The translations under genes and the position numbers were made by a program. Positions 1 through 10,133 of a stretch of DNA of 64,000 bases are shown one piece after another. The notes under the pieces were generated by a model that was given only the letters and a program-made list of their open reading frames with translations, was not told where the DNA came from and searched no databases. Location: positions 18,656,699 through 18,720,698 of the forward strand of contig NC_044922.1 of assembly GCF_003576645.1 (NCBI RefSeq). The letters are read 5' to 3'. The DNA is from Ipomoea triloba (lineage: Eukaryota; Streptophyta; Magnoliopsida; Solanales; Convolvulaceae). Numbering within the stretch: position 1 is the first letter of the stretch; each line of letters opens with the position of its first letter.

Positions 1-1
1 C

Positions 2-1321
2 ATTTTTGTTGGCAGTGCACTTGTTGATATGTATTCCAAGTGTAGAAGCATTAACTATGCAGAGAATGTCTTTAGGAGGATGAAAAGCAAAAATGTTGTG
101 TCTTGGACAGCAATGGTAGTGGGTTATGGCCAAAATGGATACAGTGAAGAAGCTGTTTGGACGTTTTGTGAGATGCAACGGAATAGAGTCAAGGCAGATG
201 AATTTACTTTAGGAAGTGTCGTTAGCTCGTGTGCAAACCTAGCAAGCATAGAAGAAGGAGCCCAGTTTCATGGTCAAGCATTAGTTTCAGGCTTGATTTC
301 CTTCATTACAGTTTCCAATGCTCTTGTGACCCTGTATGGTAAGTGTGGAAGTATAGAAGAGTCTCATAAACTGTTCAATGAGATGGAGGTTAAGGATGAG
401 GTCACTTGGACTGCATTGGTTTCCGGGTATGCACAGTTTGGAAAAGCCGCTGAAACTATTGGCCTTTTTGAGAAAATGCTTGCACAAGGACTGCAACCAG
501 ATGGAGTGACTTTTGTTGGGGTTCTAGCTGCTTGCAGCCGGGCAGGACTTGTAGATAAAGGGAAATATTATTTTGATTCAATGGTAAGAGAACATAGAAT
601 TGTGCCTACTCTCGATCACTATACTTGCATGATTGATCTATTAAGCCGATCTGGACAGTTAGAAGAAGCGAAACACTTCATACAAAAGATGCCCTGCCAT
701 CCTGATGCAATTGGTTGGGCTACACTGCTGAGCTCTTGTAGAACTCGCGGTAATATGGAAATTGGGAAATGGGCAGCTGAGTCTCTTTTGCAAATAGAGC
801 CACAAAATCCAGCAAGTTATGTCTTGCTTTCAAGTATGTATGCCGCTAAAGGAGACTGGAATGAAGTGGCCCAGTTAAGGAAGGCAATGAGAGATAATGG
901 TGTGAAAAAGGAACCAGGATTTAGTTGGATCAAATATAAAAACAAGCTGCATGTTTTCTCAGCTGATGATAAGTCAAGTCCATATTCAGACAAGATATAT
1001 GCAGAGCTTGATACATTGTACTGTAGAATGATAGAGGAGGGCTATATTCCTGATGTAAGCTCTGTCCAGCATAATATTGAGGAGTCTGAGAAAGTGAAAC
1101 TTCTTAACCACCATAGTGAGAAGCTTGCAATTGCCTTTGGTTTGATCTTTGTTCCTCCTGAGCTCCCCATAAAAGTGGTTAAAAATCTTAGGGTATGTGT
1201 TGATTGTCACAATGCAACTAAAATAATTTCCAGGATCACTGGAAGAGAAATTTTAGTAAGAGATGCTGTTAGATTCCATTTATTTAAAGATGGAGAATGT
1301 TCTTGTGGCGATTTCTGGTGA
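2..1321 (+). CDS. DYW-class pentatricopeptide repeat protein, 3' part
   Basis: The frame is open from the first bases of the window, so the gene is cut at its 5' side; the ATG at 29 is internal (the reading before it gives IFVGSALVD). The protein shows PLS-type PPR repeats (for example VVSWTAMVVGYGQNG and EVTWTALVSGYAQFG), then E/E+ motifs, then a DYW deaminase-like domain with HSEKLA (the HxE zinc/catalytic motif), the CVDCH metal-binding pair and the terminus CSCGDFW. Family knowledge: PLS-DYW proteins bind organellar transcripts and carry out C-to-U editing in mitochondria or plastids. The last triad reads DFW instead of DYW, a known tolerated variant. The targeting peptide and first repeats lie outside the window. 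No intron is visible. The TGA ends at 1321. Confidence 0.93.
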   Translation: MFVGSALVDMYSKCRSINYAENVFRRMKSKNVVSWTAMVVGYGQNGYSEEAVWTFCEMQRNRVKADEFTLGSVVSSCANLASIEEGAQFHGQALVSGLISFITVSNALVTLYGKCGSIEESHKLFNEMEVKDEVTWTALVSGYAQFGKAAETIGLFEKMLAQGLQPDGVTFVGVLAACSRAGLVDKGKYYFDSMVREHRIVPTLDHYTCMIDLLSRSGQLEEAKHFIQKMPCHPDAIGWATLLSSCRTRGNMEIGKWAAESLLQIEPQNPASYVLLSSMYAAKGDWNEVAQLRKAMRDNGVKKEPGFSWIKYKNKLHVFSADDKSSPYSDKIYAELDTLYCRMIEEGYIPDVSSVQHNIEESEKVKLLNHHSEKLAIAFGLIFVPPELPIKVVKNLRVCVDCHNATKIISRITGREILVRDAVRFHLFKDGECSCGDFW

Positions 1322-2269
1322 TATGCCGCTTGTCTATTGACTATCAGAGAATGACATTCCATCAGCTTCTTTCATGTTTAGAATGAACCCAGTAGTTGAG
1401 ATAACAAGTGAATGCTATGATTTGCTAATGGCATTGAACTTCTTATGATGACTATGGTGCTATCAGAAAATTTCTTCTAGTTGATGCTATTGGAAGACTA
1501 GAAGGTGCCAAGGTGGTATAATTGCCTGTAAGAAATCTTTACAGGATAGGGTGTTTCTTTTCCTAACAATTGAGTTGAAGTTTCCTAAGGAGAATCCAAT
1601 CAATCGAGCAGTGAATCCTTCTTGACAAGGTAAGATTTCACTGTAGTTTTAATGTGATATATAAGAGACTCAATTGGTGTACTAGATCCTAGTCAGTGTC
1701 TTGGAAAATTCTTGCCAAGAGGCTTAATTGATTAGTCAATGAACTAACATTCAAAGACTCTAATTGTAGAGCTTGTTGATACCTTTTTTTGGTAACAAAC
1801 ATGGATGTCCTCACCTGTTTTCTTCTATTTAGTATACAAGCTCTATGCATTTGTAGATTATTTACTATTTCAGAAAGAAAAATACACTTCATTTTTATCA
1901 TTATTTTCTTTCTGTTGAATTGTATTTTAGATCTAAAAGTGAACCTGTGCCGATGCATATTTCACAAATATTATTCTATTGAATTTCTAAATTGAAAATA
2001 TCTTGGGTGCAATAACCAAGGGATGGATGTCTCAAAACTCTCCAAGGAGATACAACCTAGAGATAAAACACATGCTATTACAGTATAAGAGTTCTGCCAA
2101 GGTAGAGGAAGAATTACAAAAAAGGATACTACTAATGCATATTAAGTATATTCAGAAGTAAACTGCTCAGATTTTTTAAATCTGAAAAGTGAGGCCAGCA
2201 ATCCAGTATTGCAGGATGATAATCTGGAGTTAATCATAGTCTTGTACTGATTTCATAGACTCTGATCGA
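1322..2269. other. Intergenic, 3' flanks of two convergent genes
   Basis: This stretch holds the 3' flank of the DYW gene and the 3' flank of the minus-strand SAM/peroxiredoxin-like gene. I see no convincing coding exon other than the possible alternative last exon of the latter (around 2219-2250), and no mobile element with clear ends. Confidence 0.5.
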
Positions 2270-4327
2270 CTATTCTTTTGATTCTGCATTAATTGAGAAA
2301 GATCTATTAGTGTTTATCTTGTGCTGGAAACAAGACTTGGGTAATGTAGCAAAGCCAAAGAGGGTTACCTGCATCTGTCTGCAAATTTCAATGATTTCAG
2401 CAATTGGCGCCCAGTCTCCAAAGTTTCTTTCAATGAACTGATAAGCGATGCCAGTTTTGCCTTTGCCAACTATAAAGAGACCACCTTTTATCTCTCCTTC
2501 TCCTCTGAAGTTCTGATCCAGTCCCATAGCCTTTGCTCGCTTGTAATTTGCAATAGCTCGAGGGTTGAGTAGAAATCCTGAGATGAACTTATCCTTTAGC
2601 AGCTGCCCTCCACCCAGAGCCTTGAAAAATTCCATGCCCCTGTCGTGAAGTACAGCCCCACCCCAATATCTTGGCCAGAAATCTTTTACCTATTCCGTTA
2701 AAGTCAAACTTGAGAGCTATTTTAAAGAAACATGTCAACTGAAATCAACATACTTACCTCTGATTCTATGTACTCATGAATAACAGCAATCAATTTAATG
2801 CCAAGTGAGTCAAATATAGGCTTTTTGGAATACAGTTGGTGGGCTTCAGCTCTGCACATGATGCACCTGTTTCCACATTTATTCACAGATGAAAAACATA
2901 ACCACTCTAAAAATGTAGTTTCACATTTTAATGTTTTAAGATGGACTCTATACATGTATGTGTATTTATGTGTGAGCTCTGTGATGTTAAAGCCTTAGTT
3001 ATAATATGTTTTGACATTAATATGTGTTGTTGCTTGTCTGAGGCCAAGATTAACCAAGGCATTAACCTTCATGTAGCACATTGAATACTTCTAAGTCAAT
3101 GTAACTATGTAAAAGCTATTTTCTTGATCTCAAGGTGTTTTTTTCTTAGGAATTAGGGCAATAGAAAGTTTTGGGATACATTTGATTGTTAATTTTTTCA
3201 CCCAGTTGATTAATTACATGCGTGATTATGCTGAATAAAAAGTAACTAACAAAAATTATAAACGCAGGATATACTTGGAAGATTTACCCTGGGCGCCGGA
3301 TACAAAGGAGAAGTGCTGGTAAATCACGCCACAGTTCTGAGGCCTTCATGGGAGGAGTCTTTGTTTTTACCAGACGCTCTATTCCCATCTTATATTCTGG
3401 CATTATTTTTTGAACTGAGATATTCTCAATATCAGTATAAGGAGCAACATTCTCAACTACCGGGGGAGCCTGCACACAACCACATGCTCTCGGCTCTGCA
3501 GGCATTGCTGCCACAATTCCCTTGAAGACATGTCCTTCTTTGAGCTTGTAATCAGCCATTGACTGCTCCACAGATACCTCGGAAGCTAGAGTGCTTCTCG
3601 TCCTGTTCTGCATTTTTCTGGAGTTGATAGATGATAGTTCACGCGTGTAAATACTATCATTTCGGGTGGTGGTTCTCCTTCTTGCTGGGAGCATATAGGA
3701 TTCTGGTAAAGGATTTGCTCCATAGGCATTAGTTCTGTCTATGAAACGGGCAATATGTCCCCTTTTCATTCCAAACTGTGATGAAAGATCTGAACTGCTC
3801 AAGCTAAGAAGCTGAGTAAAGGTTTTCCCGGAGGTCTCTAAACTGTCAGCATATTGCATTAGAGCACGACTGTGCAGGTATGACCTGATTTCTAGCGCAT
3901 CCTTGAGCATAAAAAAAAATCAGAGAAATGATTAACTGAACTTTTTTTTTTTGTAATTTTGCAGATTGTGAAGCAAGACAACTTTAAGGTGAACTATGAT
4001 CTGCCATATCTATACAATAATAGAGATATTTAAATGATAAAAATTCCAAAAATGATCTTGAGGACTGCTAGAGAAAATTGAACTCCTGAGTAATTGCATA
4101 GGAGAGTTTGAACACAAATCTCTTGTATCAGGAAAAGAAAATATAGCAAAGTCGATTCTAATTGTTAATTGAACCTTCTGTTGTTGTGTCATGTTTATCT
4201 CAGCCATGTCTTCTGAAGTCATAATCTTCAACGTCGGTACATCATCCCAGCCTTCCTCCAGCAGCATAGGAAGAAGGGTCTTTAGACAGCCGTCTCCAAT
4301 AAACTCCTCAACCGCAAAAGAAGCCAT
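2270..4327 (-). CDS. SAM-domain / peroxiredoxin-like 2 (Prxl2, AhpC-TSA family) fusion protein
   Basis: Four exons read through with GT-AG borders: 4175-4327, 3288-3901, 2758-2866 and 2270-2689 (about 431 aa). Exons 1-2 encode a sterile-alpha-motif-like helical domain (IGDGCLKTLLPMLLEEGWDD, then YADSLETSGKTFTQLLSLSS and FGMKRGHIARFI), followed by a basic, low-complexity linker. The end of exon 2 and exons 3-4 form a thioredoxin-fold Prxl2 domain: LLLCIRRPG joins CIMCRAEA across the intron (the redox CxxC), then LIAVIHEYIE, FWPRYWGG, FFKALGGG and GGLFIVGKG. Family knowledge: Prxl2/FAM213 proteins are thiol-redox proteins with a CxxC; SAM domains mediate self-association or partner binding. Splicing across GG/GTGC restores the CxxC, which supports the model. 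A donor-like CAG/GTAACC inside exon 4 (about 2368) could lead to a last exon near 2250 and a different C-terminus. No transit peptide is evident. Confidence 0.85.
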
Positions 4328-4390
4328 CTCCTTGTGAAGCAGAGAGAAAAACCAGCAAGCAAAATTTATTGAAGATGCCCACGAAGCTTG

Positions 4391-4412
4391 ATATATAAAA
4401 GAGAAGCACGTG
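4391..4412 (-). promoter_or_regulatory. TATA box and G-box upstream of the SAM/Prxl2 gene
   Basis: Reading the minus strand, a TTTTATATAT (4391-4400) lies about 65-75 bp upstream of the ATG. A perfect CACGTG G-box core (4407-4412, in context GCCACGTGC) lies just before it. G-boxes bind bZIP/bHLH factors and are common in light- and stress-regulated promoters. Function is inferred from motif and spacing only. Confidence 0.5.
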
Positions 4413-5242
4413 GCTTTTGGTGCTTGTAGTCTGCAAGCTATGTGATTGGGTCTACAATGTTAACCTTAGAACAAGTTTATCCCATATGATTTTAATATGA
4501 TTTTATGAATTTTCAATATGATATGAAACTTTGTTGGAAGGATTCAAGATTACGTTTCTGATTGTCATTGCATACATGTTATGATACTGATGTTTTCAGT
4601 CAGAATACTTTTACAATTTACAGCTTCTTGTTCTCCCTCTCTTTTCTGTTTCTTGTGTATCTTGAAGAATTTACAATTGAAATGCTTTAAACAAGAATAT
4701 TGTAATCTTTATAACTGAATGTGGAAAAATATGTAACAGAGACCAGAAGACTGTTACTGCCGGCTAAACATTTTTAGTTTTAAATAACATGTCTAATGTT
4801 AGGTGCTGCCGGCAAAGATTACTTTATGGTTAGCCTGCTTTGTTTTTAGTAATATTCAGACTTTAGGAAGTTGTTTACTTGTTAAGTTGGTAAATTCTCC
4901 ATCGCGGTTGGTGGTATAGTTGACAAAAATGTCTAAGAATTCTATGCCTGCTAAACCGGCTTTTTGTGTGCTGTTCTCTTTGGGTTTAGCTTCTCTTCAT
5001 TTGTGAGAACAGCTAAACAAAGTGATTGATAGCCTGATAGGAACTGTATATATGCTAGAACAGCGTCGTTTTCTTTAAAATGTCTAAAACTATATCAGAA
5101 GATTTGCTGATCTTGGCAAAAGGACTTGAAAAGTTGTGGAAGAAAAGAAATATAAACAATGATAGGCTAATCCACATGTTTACATATGTTGAGTCTTGAG
5201 TGTCTTCACATGTTTTTGAAACTAATGAGTGCAGAAAGAGAT
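4413..5242. other. Intergenic, no gene seen
   Basis: AT-rich spacer between the 5' end of the SAM/Prxl2 gene and the 3' end of the U-box gene. No coding exon or bounded mobile element was recognised. It should contain the upstream promoter of the former and the 3'UTR of the latter. Confidence 0.5.
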
Positions 5243-8200
5243 TTACATGGTGAACGAGGTGGCGGTGAGCTGGGGCATCTTTTTCAAATGCATCAAGATT
5301 TTCTCGGCCATTTGCCTCGTGAGTACATCGCCATGGTGAAATGCTGTGATTAATGTAGCAGGAAACAGCCTGTCTTGTGATATATCTGAGGTAGACTGGT
5401 CGCCGCCTTTGGAAAGAATTTTTTCGATCATCCAAAATGATTTATGCCACAGGGCTTCTTCTCTGTGCTCCTTCACCACATTCAGCACGTGCTGGATTGC
5501 TTGCTTTTCCATCAACAAGCTCACGCTCTTGTCTATATCGACTTTATCATCCAACAATGTGGATATAGCAGACAGTGATGCTTCAACTACCTCTGCATTC
5601 TTGTGTTCCAGACAGGCTAACAGCCTCTCAAGTGCCTTTGCATCGACCAAGCAAAACGTTTCCTCTGAAGAACACGTGCCTCTGTGAACAGGGCATAGTG
5701 GCACATTGATGTGTTTGGTTGGATTAAGCGAGAAACATCTCCGCAACAGAGAAGCCTTCAGGTACTTGGCTTTCTTGGTTGGTGCTTTTGATAGACTGAC
5801 TGATTGTTTTGACAAGTTCCCCAGTGCAGTTGCTGATAATTTCTGGATTTCATCGCTTGATGGTTTCATCAGTAATTCGGAGAAGATTAAAGTGAAGTTG
5901 TAGGCCTTCACCAATTGTAGTATTTGATGATCATACAATGTAGAGGTGAATCTGGCAAGAATTCCCACAAGTCCTTCAAAATATGCATTCACATGCCTTC
6001 TGGTTCCTGCTCCACCATTCTGGAGCTTGTTTATCTGGTTTATGATTGTGGGGACTGTTTTCCCCTCGACCAACGCGAGATTTAGGGTCAGGTTTTGATG
6101 GGGAAGCTTTGCCAAGAAAATGGCAGAAACCGCTTGCTTCTCTGTGATACAATCACCCACCGTTGAAGGCTGGACCAGGCTTACAGGTTGGCCTCTAGTT
6201 TTGCACAGTCTGTCTGATAAGGTATGCCCCATAAGTGGAGAGAGCGCGATGAGAAACTTGATCGAAGCAACTCCAAGTTCTTCGTTGGGGTAATTGATAA
6301 ACTCGATCAGGATATACCCAGCATCTGTCTCCTTCACTGCAGAAACAATGGCAGCTGATGTTTTCTGAAACTTCATCAGGCACTGGAGGATTCTGATGAG
6401 GTTGATGTTCAGTTCATCCGGGCTTGAATTTCGTATCATGTGAACGATGTTGTGCACTGTGTACTCTGAATCAAATCTGTGCCCGTGCACGTTTACTTCC
6501 AGGCTCTCCAGCTGCAGCCCAAACTCTAGTATATTTGCAAGAATCCCGGCTGCCTCCTTCTTCGAGTCCATTGGCTCGTCGTAGATTTTCCTGTTGAAGA
6601 TCTCCTCCACCATGACTTGTATGATCCCGGCTTCCACAAGAATGTTGCCATTCGTGTGGTGCAGAGATATCTGATTTAGAGCTTTAAAGGCTGCATTTCT
6701 GCTCAGAGAATTCCCAGTGTGCAACATTTTGATCAGAGCTGGAGAGGCTCTTTCTGCCACATAAGTGCTTCTGTCAGGTACAAGAACAATTTCTCCAATG
6801 TAGCTTGCCATCTCCATTTTCGTCTCTTCATTTCCTGTCGAGTTTTACCAACAAGAACATAAGAAGAAGAAGAAGAAGAAGACTAGTAACTCTTACGATC
6901 AACCAGAAAATTATAACCCTAAATGCATAATCAAACTATTATTTGCATATGCTGACCTTCATTTAGATAGTTTATTAGGGGTTCCCAATATCCGTTTTCT
7001 GCCATGTGCTTGATGTTGTGTGAAGATCTTTCCAGGCTCTTTAACACTTTATCAGCTGTTTCTGAAGTGAAATCGTCATTCTCTTTGTACTTGGTTGTGA
7101 TAAGCATCAGGATAGCGCCCGGGACTTCCTTGATGGTATCACAGAAAGATTGGCATTTAGAAAGCCCAAGAAGAAGTGAGGCTGATGCATGCTTGACTGG
7201 TGAGTGATTACTTGACAGCATCCTTATGATTGTGGCAACGTCGATTTCTCTCGTGATCGTCTCCTGCATTGATACAATTACTTATTTCGATGTTTATGGA
7301 TTCTTAGAAGGATTTACTGATCTCAGAAGTGGTGAATGATGGGGTAAAAGAGTAAAGGAATTACCTTTCCATCGTTGTTATCTTCAGCTAGCTCGTGCAA
7401 CAATTCTAGTGTTACTCGTCTTATGGTTCTGTTCTTGTAGTCGAGGAACTTGGCAAGTACCGGGACCATTCCTGTGCTGCAGACTTGAACCTGATTGTAT
7501 GGCTTTCCCCGACAAATGGTTCGAAGATCTTCGATGGCATCCAGTACAATATCCTGTGTTTTGGCTGAAGATAAAGCCTCACGCGCCATCTTGATCCTCA
7601 CTGCTTCGTTTCTGTCCTTCCATTCGTCTATTGTTGCTTTTAAGGCCATATTCGGGCGTAGGATTCTGGTTTTCAGCTTCTGCCCCGACTTGGGGCAAAC
7701 GATTTCCTCTCTGCTCCCGAATTTACTGATCCATTCGACGATGGCTCTTCTCTCATAGGTTATTCCAGTGTCTGTGGTTACAGGATCATCCATGATCTTC
7801 TTTGTGAGAGGGCAAAAGAAAGTCTCATACATAGGCTCCATGGATTGAGCCATTTGAGGGAAATGCAAATCCATTGATAGTTTATGTTTTCTGCTTCTCT
7901 CCCTCTCCATCCATTGATCTCGCCCGTTCAAGCTCAGAGAACTATCCGAGAAGTGGATACTAGTTGAGTCTACTACCTGCAGATTCTCCATTGAAACATC
8001 AACATCAATAGAGTAAAGATCTGTTTCTGTTCTCTCGGTTTCAGCTCTCGATACCTCCTGGTGAACTGCAGGCTCGTTCCGCGTTTTCCCAGGTAAAAAC
8101 CGTGCTGTTTTGATTTCGATGGACAGCGATTTTGCAGCAATGGCTGCATATCCTTGATCCCCATAGGCTGATGATGGCATCAGAGTTAGTCCTTTCCCTA

Positions 8201-8617
8201 TTTCTTTCACTAAACCTTGAAGCTCTTCAACTGCTGCTGAGGTTGTTTCCCGGGAGCCCCTCCCTGCTTTCTTTATTATATCTTCTGCAAGCCCAAAGCT
8301 TCTCCTTAGAGACTGTAGAATCTCTGCAACATGTGTTGGGGTTTTCTTGTTTATCTGCAGCTCCATTAGAACAGACGAGGCCCGGTATAGATAGCTCCCG
8401 ATCTCCACGAAACTCTCCCTTTCCATCTCTGCAAATTCTGCTGCTTTTGTGAAGTCTGATATGTCTGCTAGCCAGGACTGAACATTCCCAGATGAATCTT
8501 GATCTCCATTAAGCTGGGAAATTCAGAAAAGATTGGTTCAAGTCACTGGTAAATGAATGGAATTCAGAAACTCAAAACGACAATAATCTGTTAGCTAGAG
8601 AGAGTCCATACCGACAT
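5243..8617 (-). CDS. U-box E3 ubiquitin ligase with armadillo repeats, PUB43/PUB44-type
   Basis: Coding exons 8612-8617, 7365-8513, 6957-7263 and 5243-6834 join with GT-AG borders into about 1017 aa. The start ATG-TCG is a 6-nt coding exon (donor TCG/GTATGG) that joins in frame to LNGDQDSSGNVQSW. An N-terminal helical region is followed by a U-box near residues 235-310 (FFCPLTKKIMDDPVTTDTG, AIVEWI, CPKSGQKL) and then a long array of ARM-type helices (for example PVLAKFLDYKNR, VTLELLHELAEDN, HASASLLLGLSKC, AAGILANILEFG). Family knowledge: the U-box recruits an E2 and ARM repeats bind substrate; PUB43/44 (SAUL1) members act at the plasma membrane in senescence and immunity. The acceptor after the TGA in TTTTCTGAATTTCCCAG supports splicing before LNGDQ. 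Assignment to the 43/44 clade is by remembered resemblance. Confidence 0.88.
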
Positions 8618-10133
8618 CTGTTAGCGCTGCCGCCTGGAATAAGGTTGAGGTTGCTGATACTGAATCATGGGATCTGTTTGGGGGGGGAGAAAAAAACACA
8701 GTTTAAGGATCAATCATTGAATGAGTCTCCATGATCATTGCTTCTAGATTTGGTGTAACTTGTTTTCATGTGTTACAAAGTCAAGATTATAGCAAAACTC
8801 CAATAGCTAAAACTTGTGATGTCAGATTGGTTTGTGTTCTCAGCTGGTTGGTGATCTGATGTTGCAATTTTCAACAGATGGAATAGGTCTGCTGTGGTGG
8901 GGGATGACATTTAAAATTTTTCACTTTGTTTAGTTTAATGTTTCTTTCAACCCTTTTCAATTCTAACAGTGTGTTTACTTGTGGATGTAAAACTAATAAA
9001 TGCTTCCGGAAAGGGGTGGCCAGGTGGGTGGAGCATGATTCTTGTATTTCAAGGTCAAGCGTTCAGTTCTTGTCAACATTCTATTGGTTCAGTCAGTCGC
9101 ATAGGTCTTCTTAGTGCGATTTACCTCTCTTATGTGATTAAGTGGATATCTACGGATAGTTATGTTACTGCCGATTTCCCTTTTAATAGAGTCAATATTA
9201 CTACAAAGAAAAAGAAGAGAGTTTATTATTCAATATTCTATTACGGAGTATTAAAGTTAGCAATATTTATGATGTCTTTTCAAGATTCATAAACTAGGGA
9301 ATCAATCACATCTGATATACCTTTCAGGCTATAAAAATTCAAACCAAATAAGTAAGCATAGATGGATATATATAGCATTAGCAATGTGAACTCTAAGAAG
9401 ACTTGGTCAACAATTTCTATACTATAATTGACAACTTGTGTAATATTTAAAAAGATATGAGGAAAAAGTGTCAGATAGAACACTGAACTTTTACGCATTG
9501 TGCAATTAAATCATTGAACAAAAAAAGTGTGCAAAAGGCCCGTTAAATATGCAAATAACATTTTTTACAAGTTACTTCCAAGTTTTCCTTAAATATAATG
9601 TCATAATGTCAAATTATATATAAACTTTGATTTTCACGGACCTTATAGTATACAAGGCTTTGGTATGACTTTTTCTAATCTACTTGTTAGGGCATTTAAT
9701 GTAATATAGATAAACTTCTTCTTCTCTTCTATCAAACTCATATGTTATCCATTAAATGCTATCATCTTCCACATGTATTTCTCTTCCCATGTTTTGTCAT
9801 TGACAAAAGTGCCACTGCAAATAGTTTCTTTTACTAATCTTTGCCTCTTTCCAAACCTAATTTCTAAAGTCTACTTCTTAATTCCAGCCAATTCTTAAAT
9901 AGTGAATGAATTAATGAGAGTTTCTTAGTAGTTATGAATATATATTTTATTGTAACAGAGTCAATAGTATTAAGAATAATGAAGTTTCTCTCGTTACATA
10001 ATTTTTTTCACATTACTCAAAGGTATTTATTTATTCAATTGACAGGTAGTAAAACAAAACTACTCATTTATTTTGAATTAATTGACCAATTGAGTTGTGT
10101 TCCGAGAAAAATGACTATAATTATTTGTGTGTA
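8618..10133. other. Intergenic; promoter side of the U-box gene
   Basis: The first part should hold the 5'UTR and promoter of the U-box gene. The remainder is AT-rich and up to about 10133 borders the broken end of the Copia element. No convincing gene or bounded transposon was seen; the short open frames here lack any recognisable motif. Confidence 0.45.

Noticed and set aside
5346..5687. 113-codon plus-strand frame inside the U-box gene
   Set aside because: Antisense shadow of the ARM-repeat exon; no motif of its own.
9280..9498. 72-codon minus-strand frame MRKSSVFYLTLFPH
   Set aside because: Hydrophobic AT-rich translation without domain or splice context.
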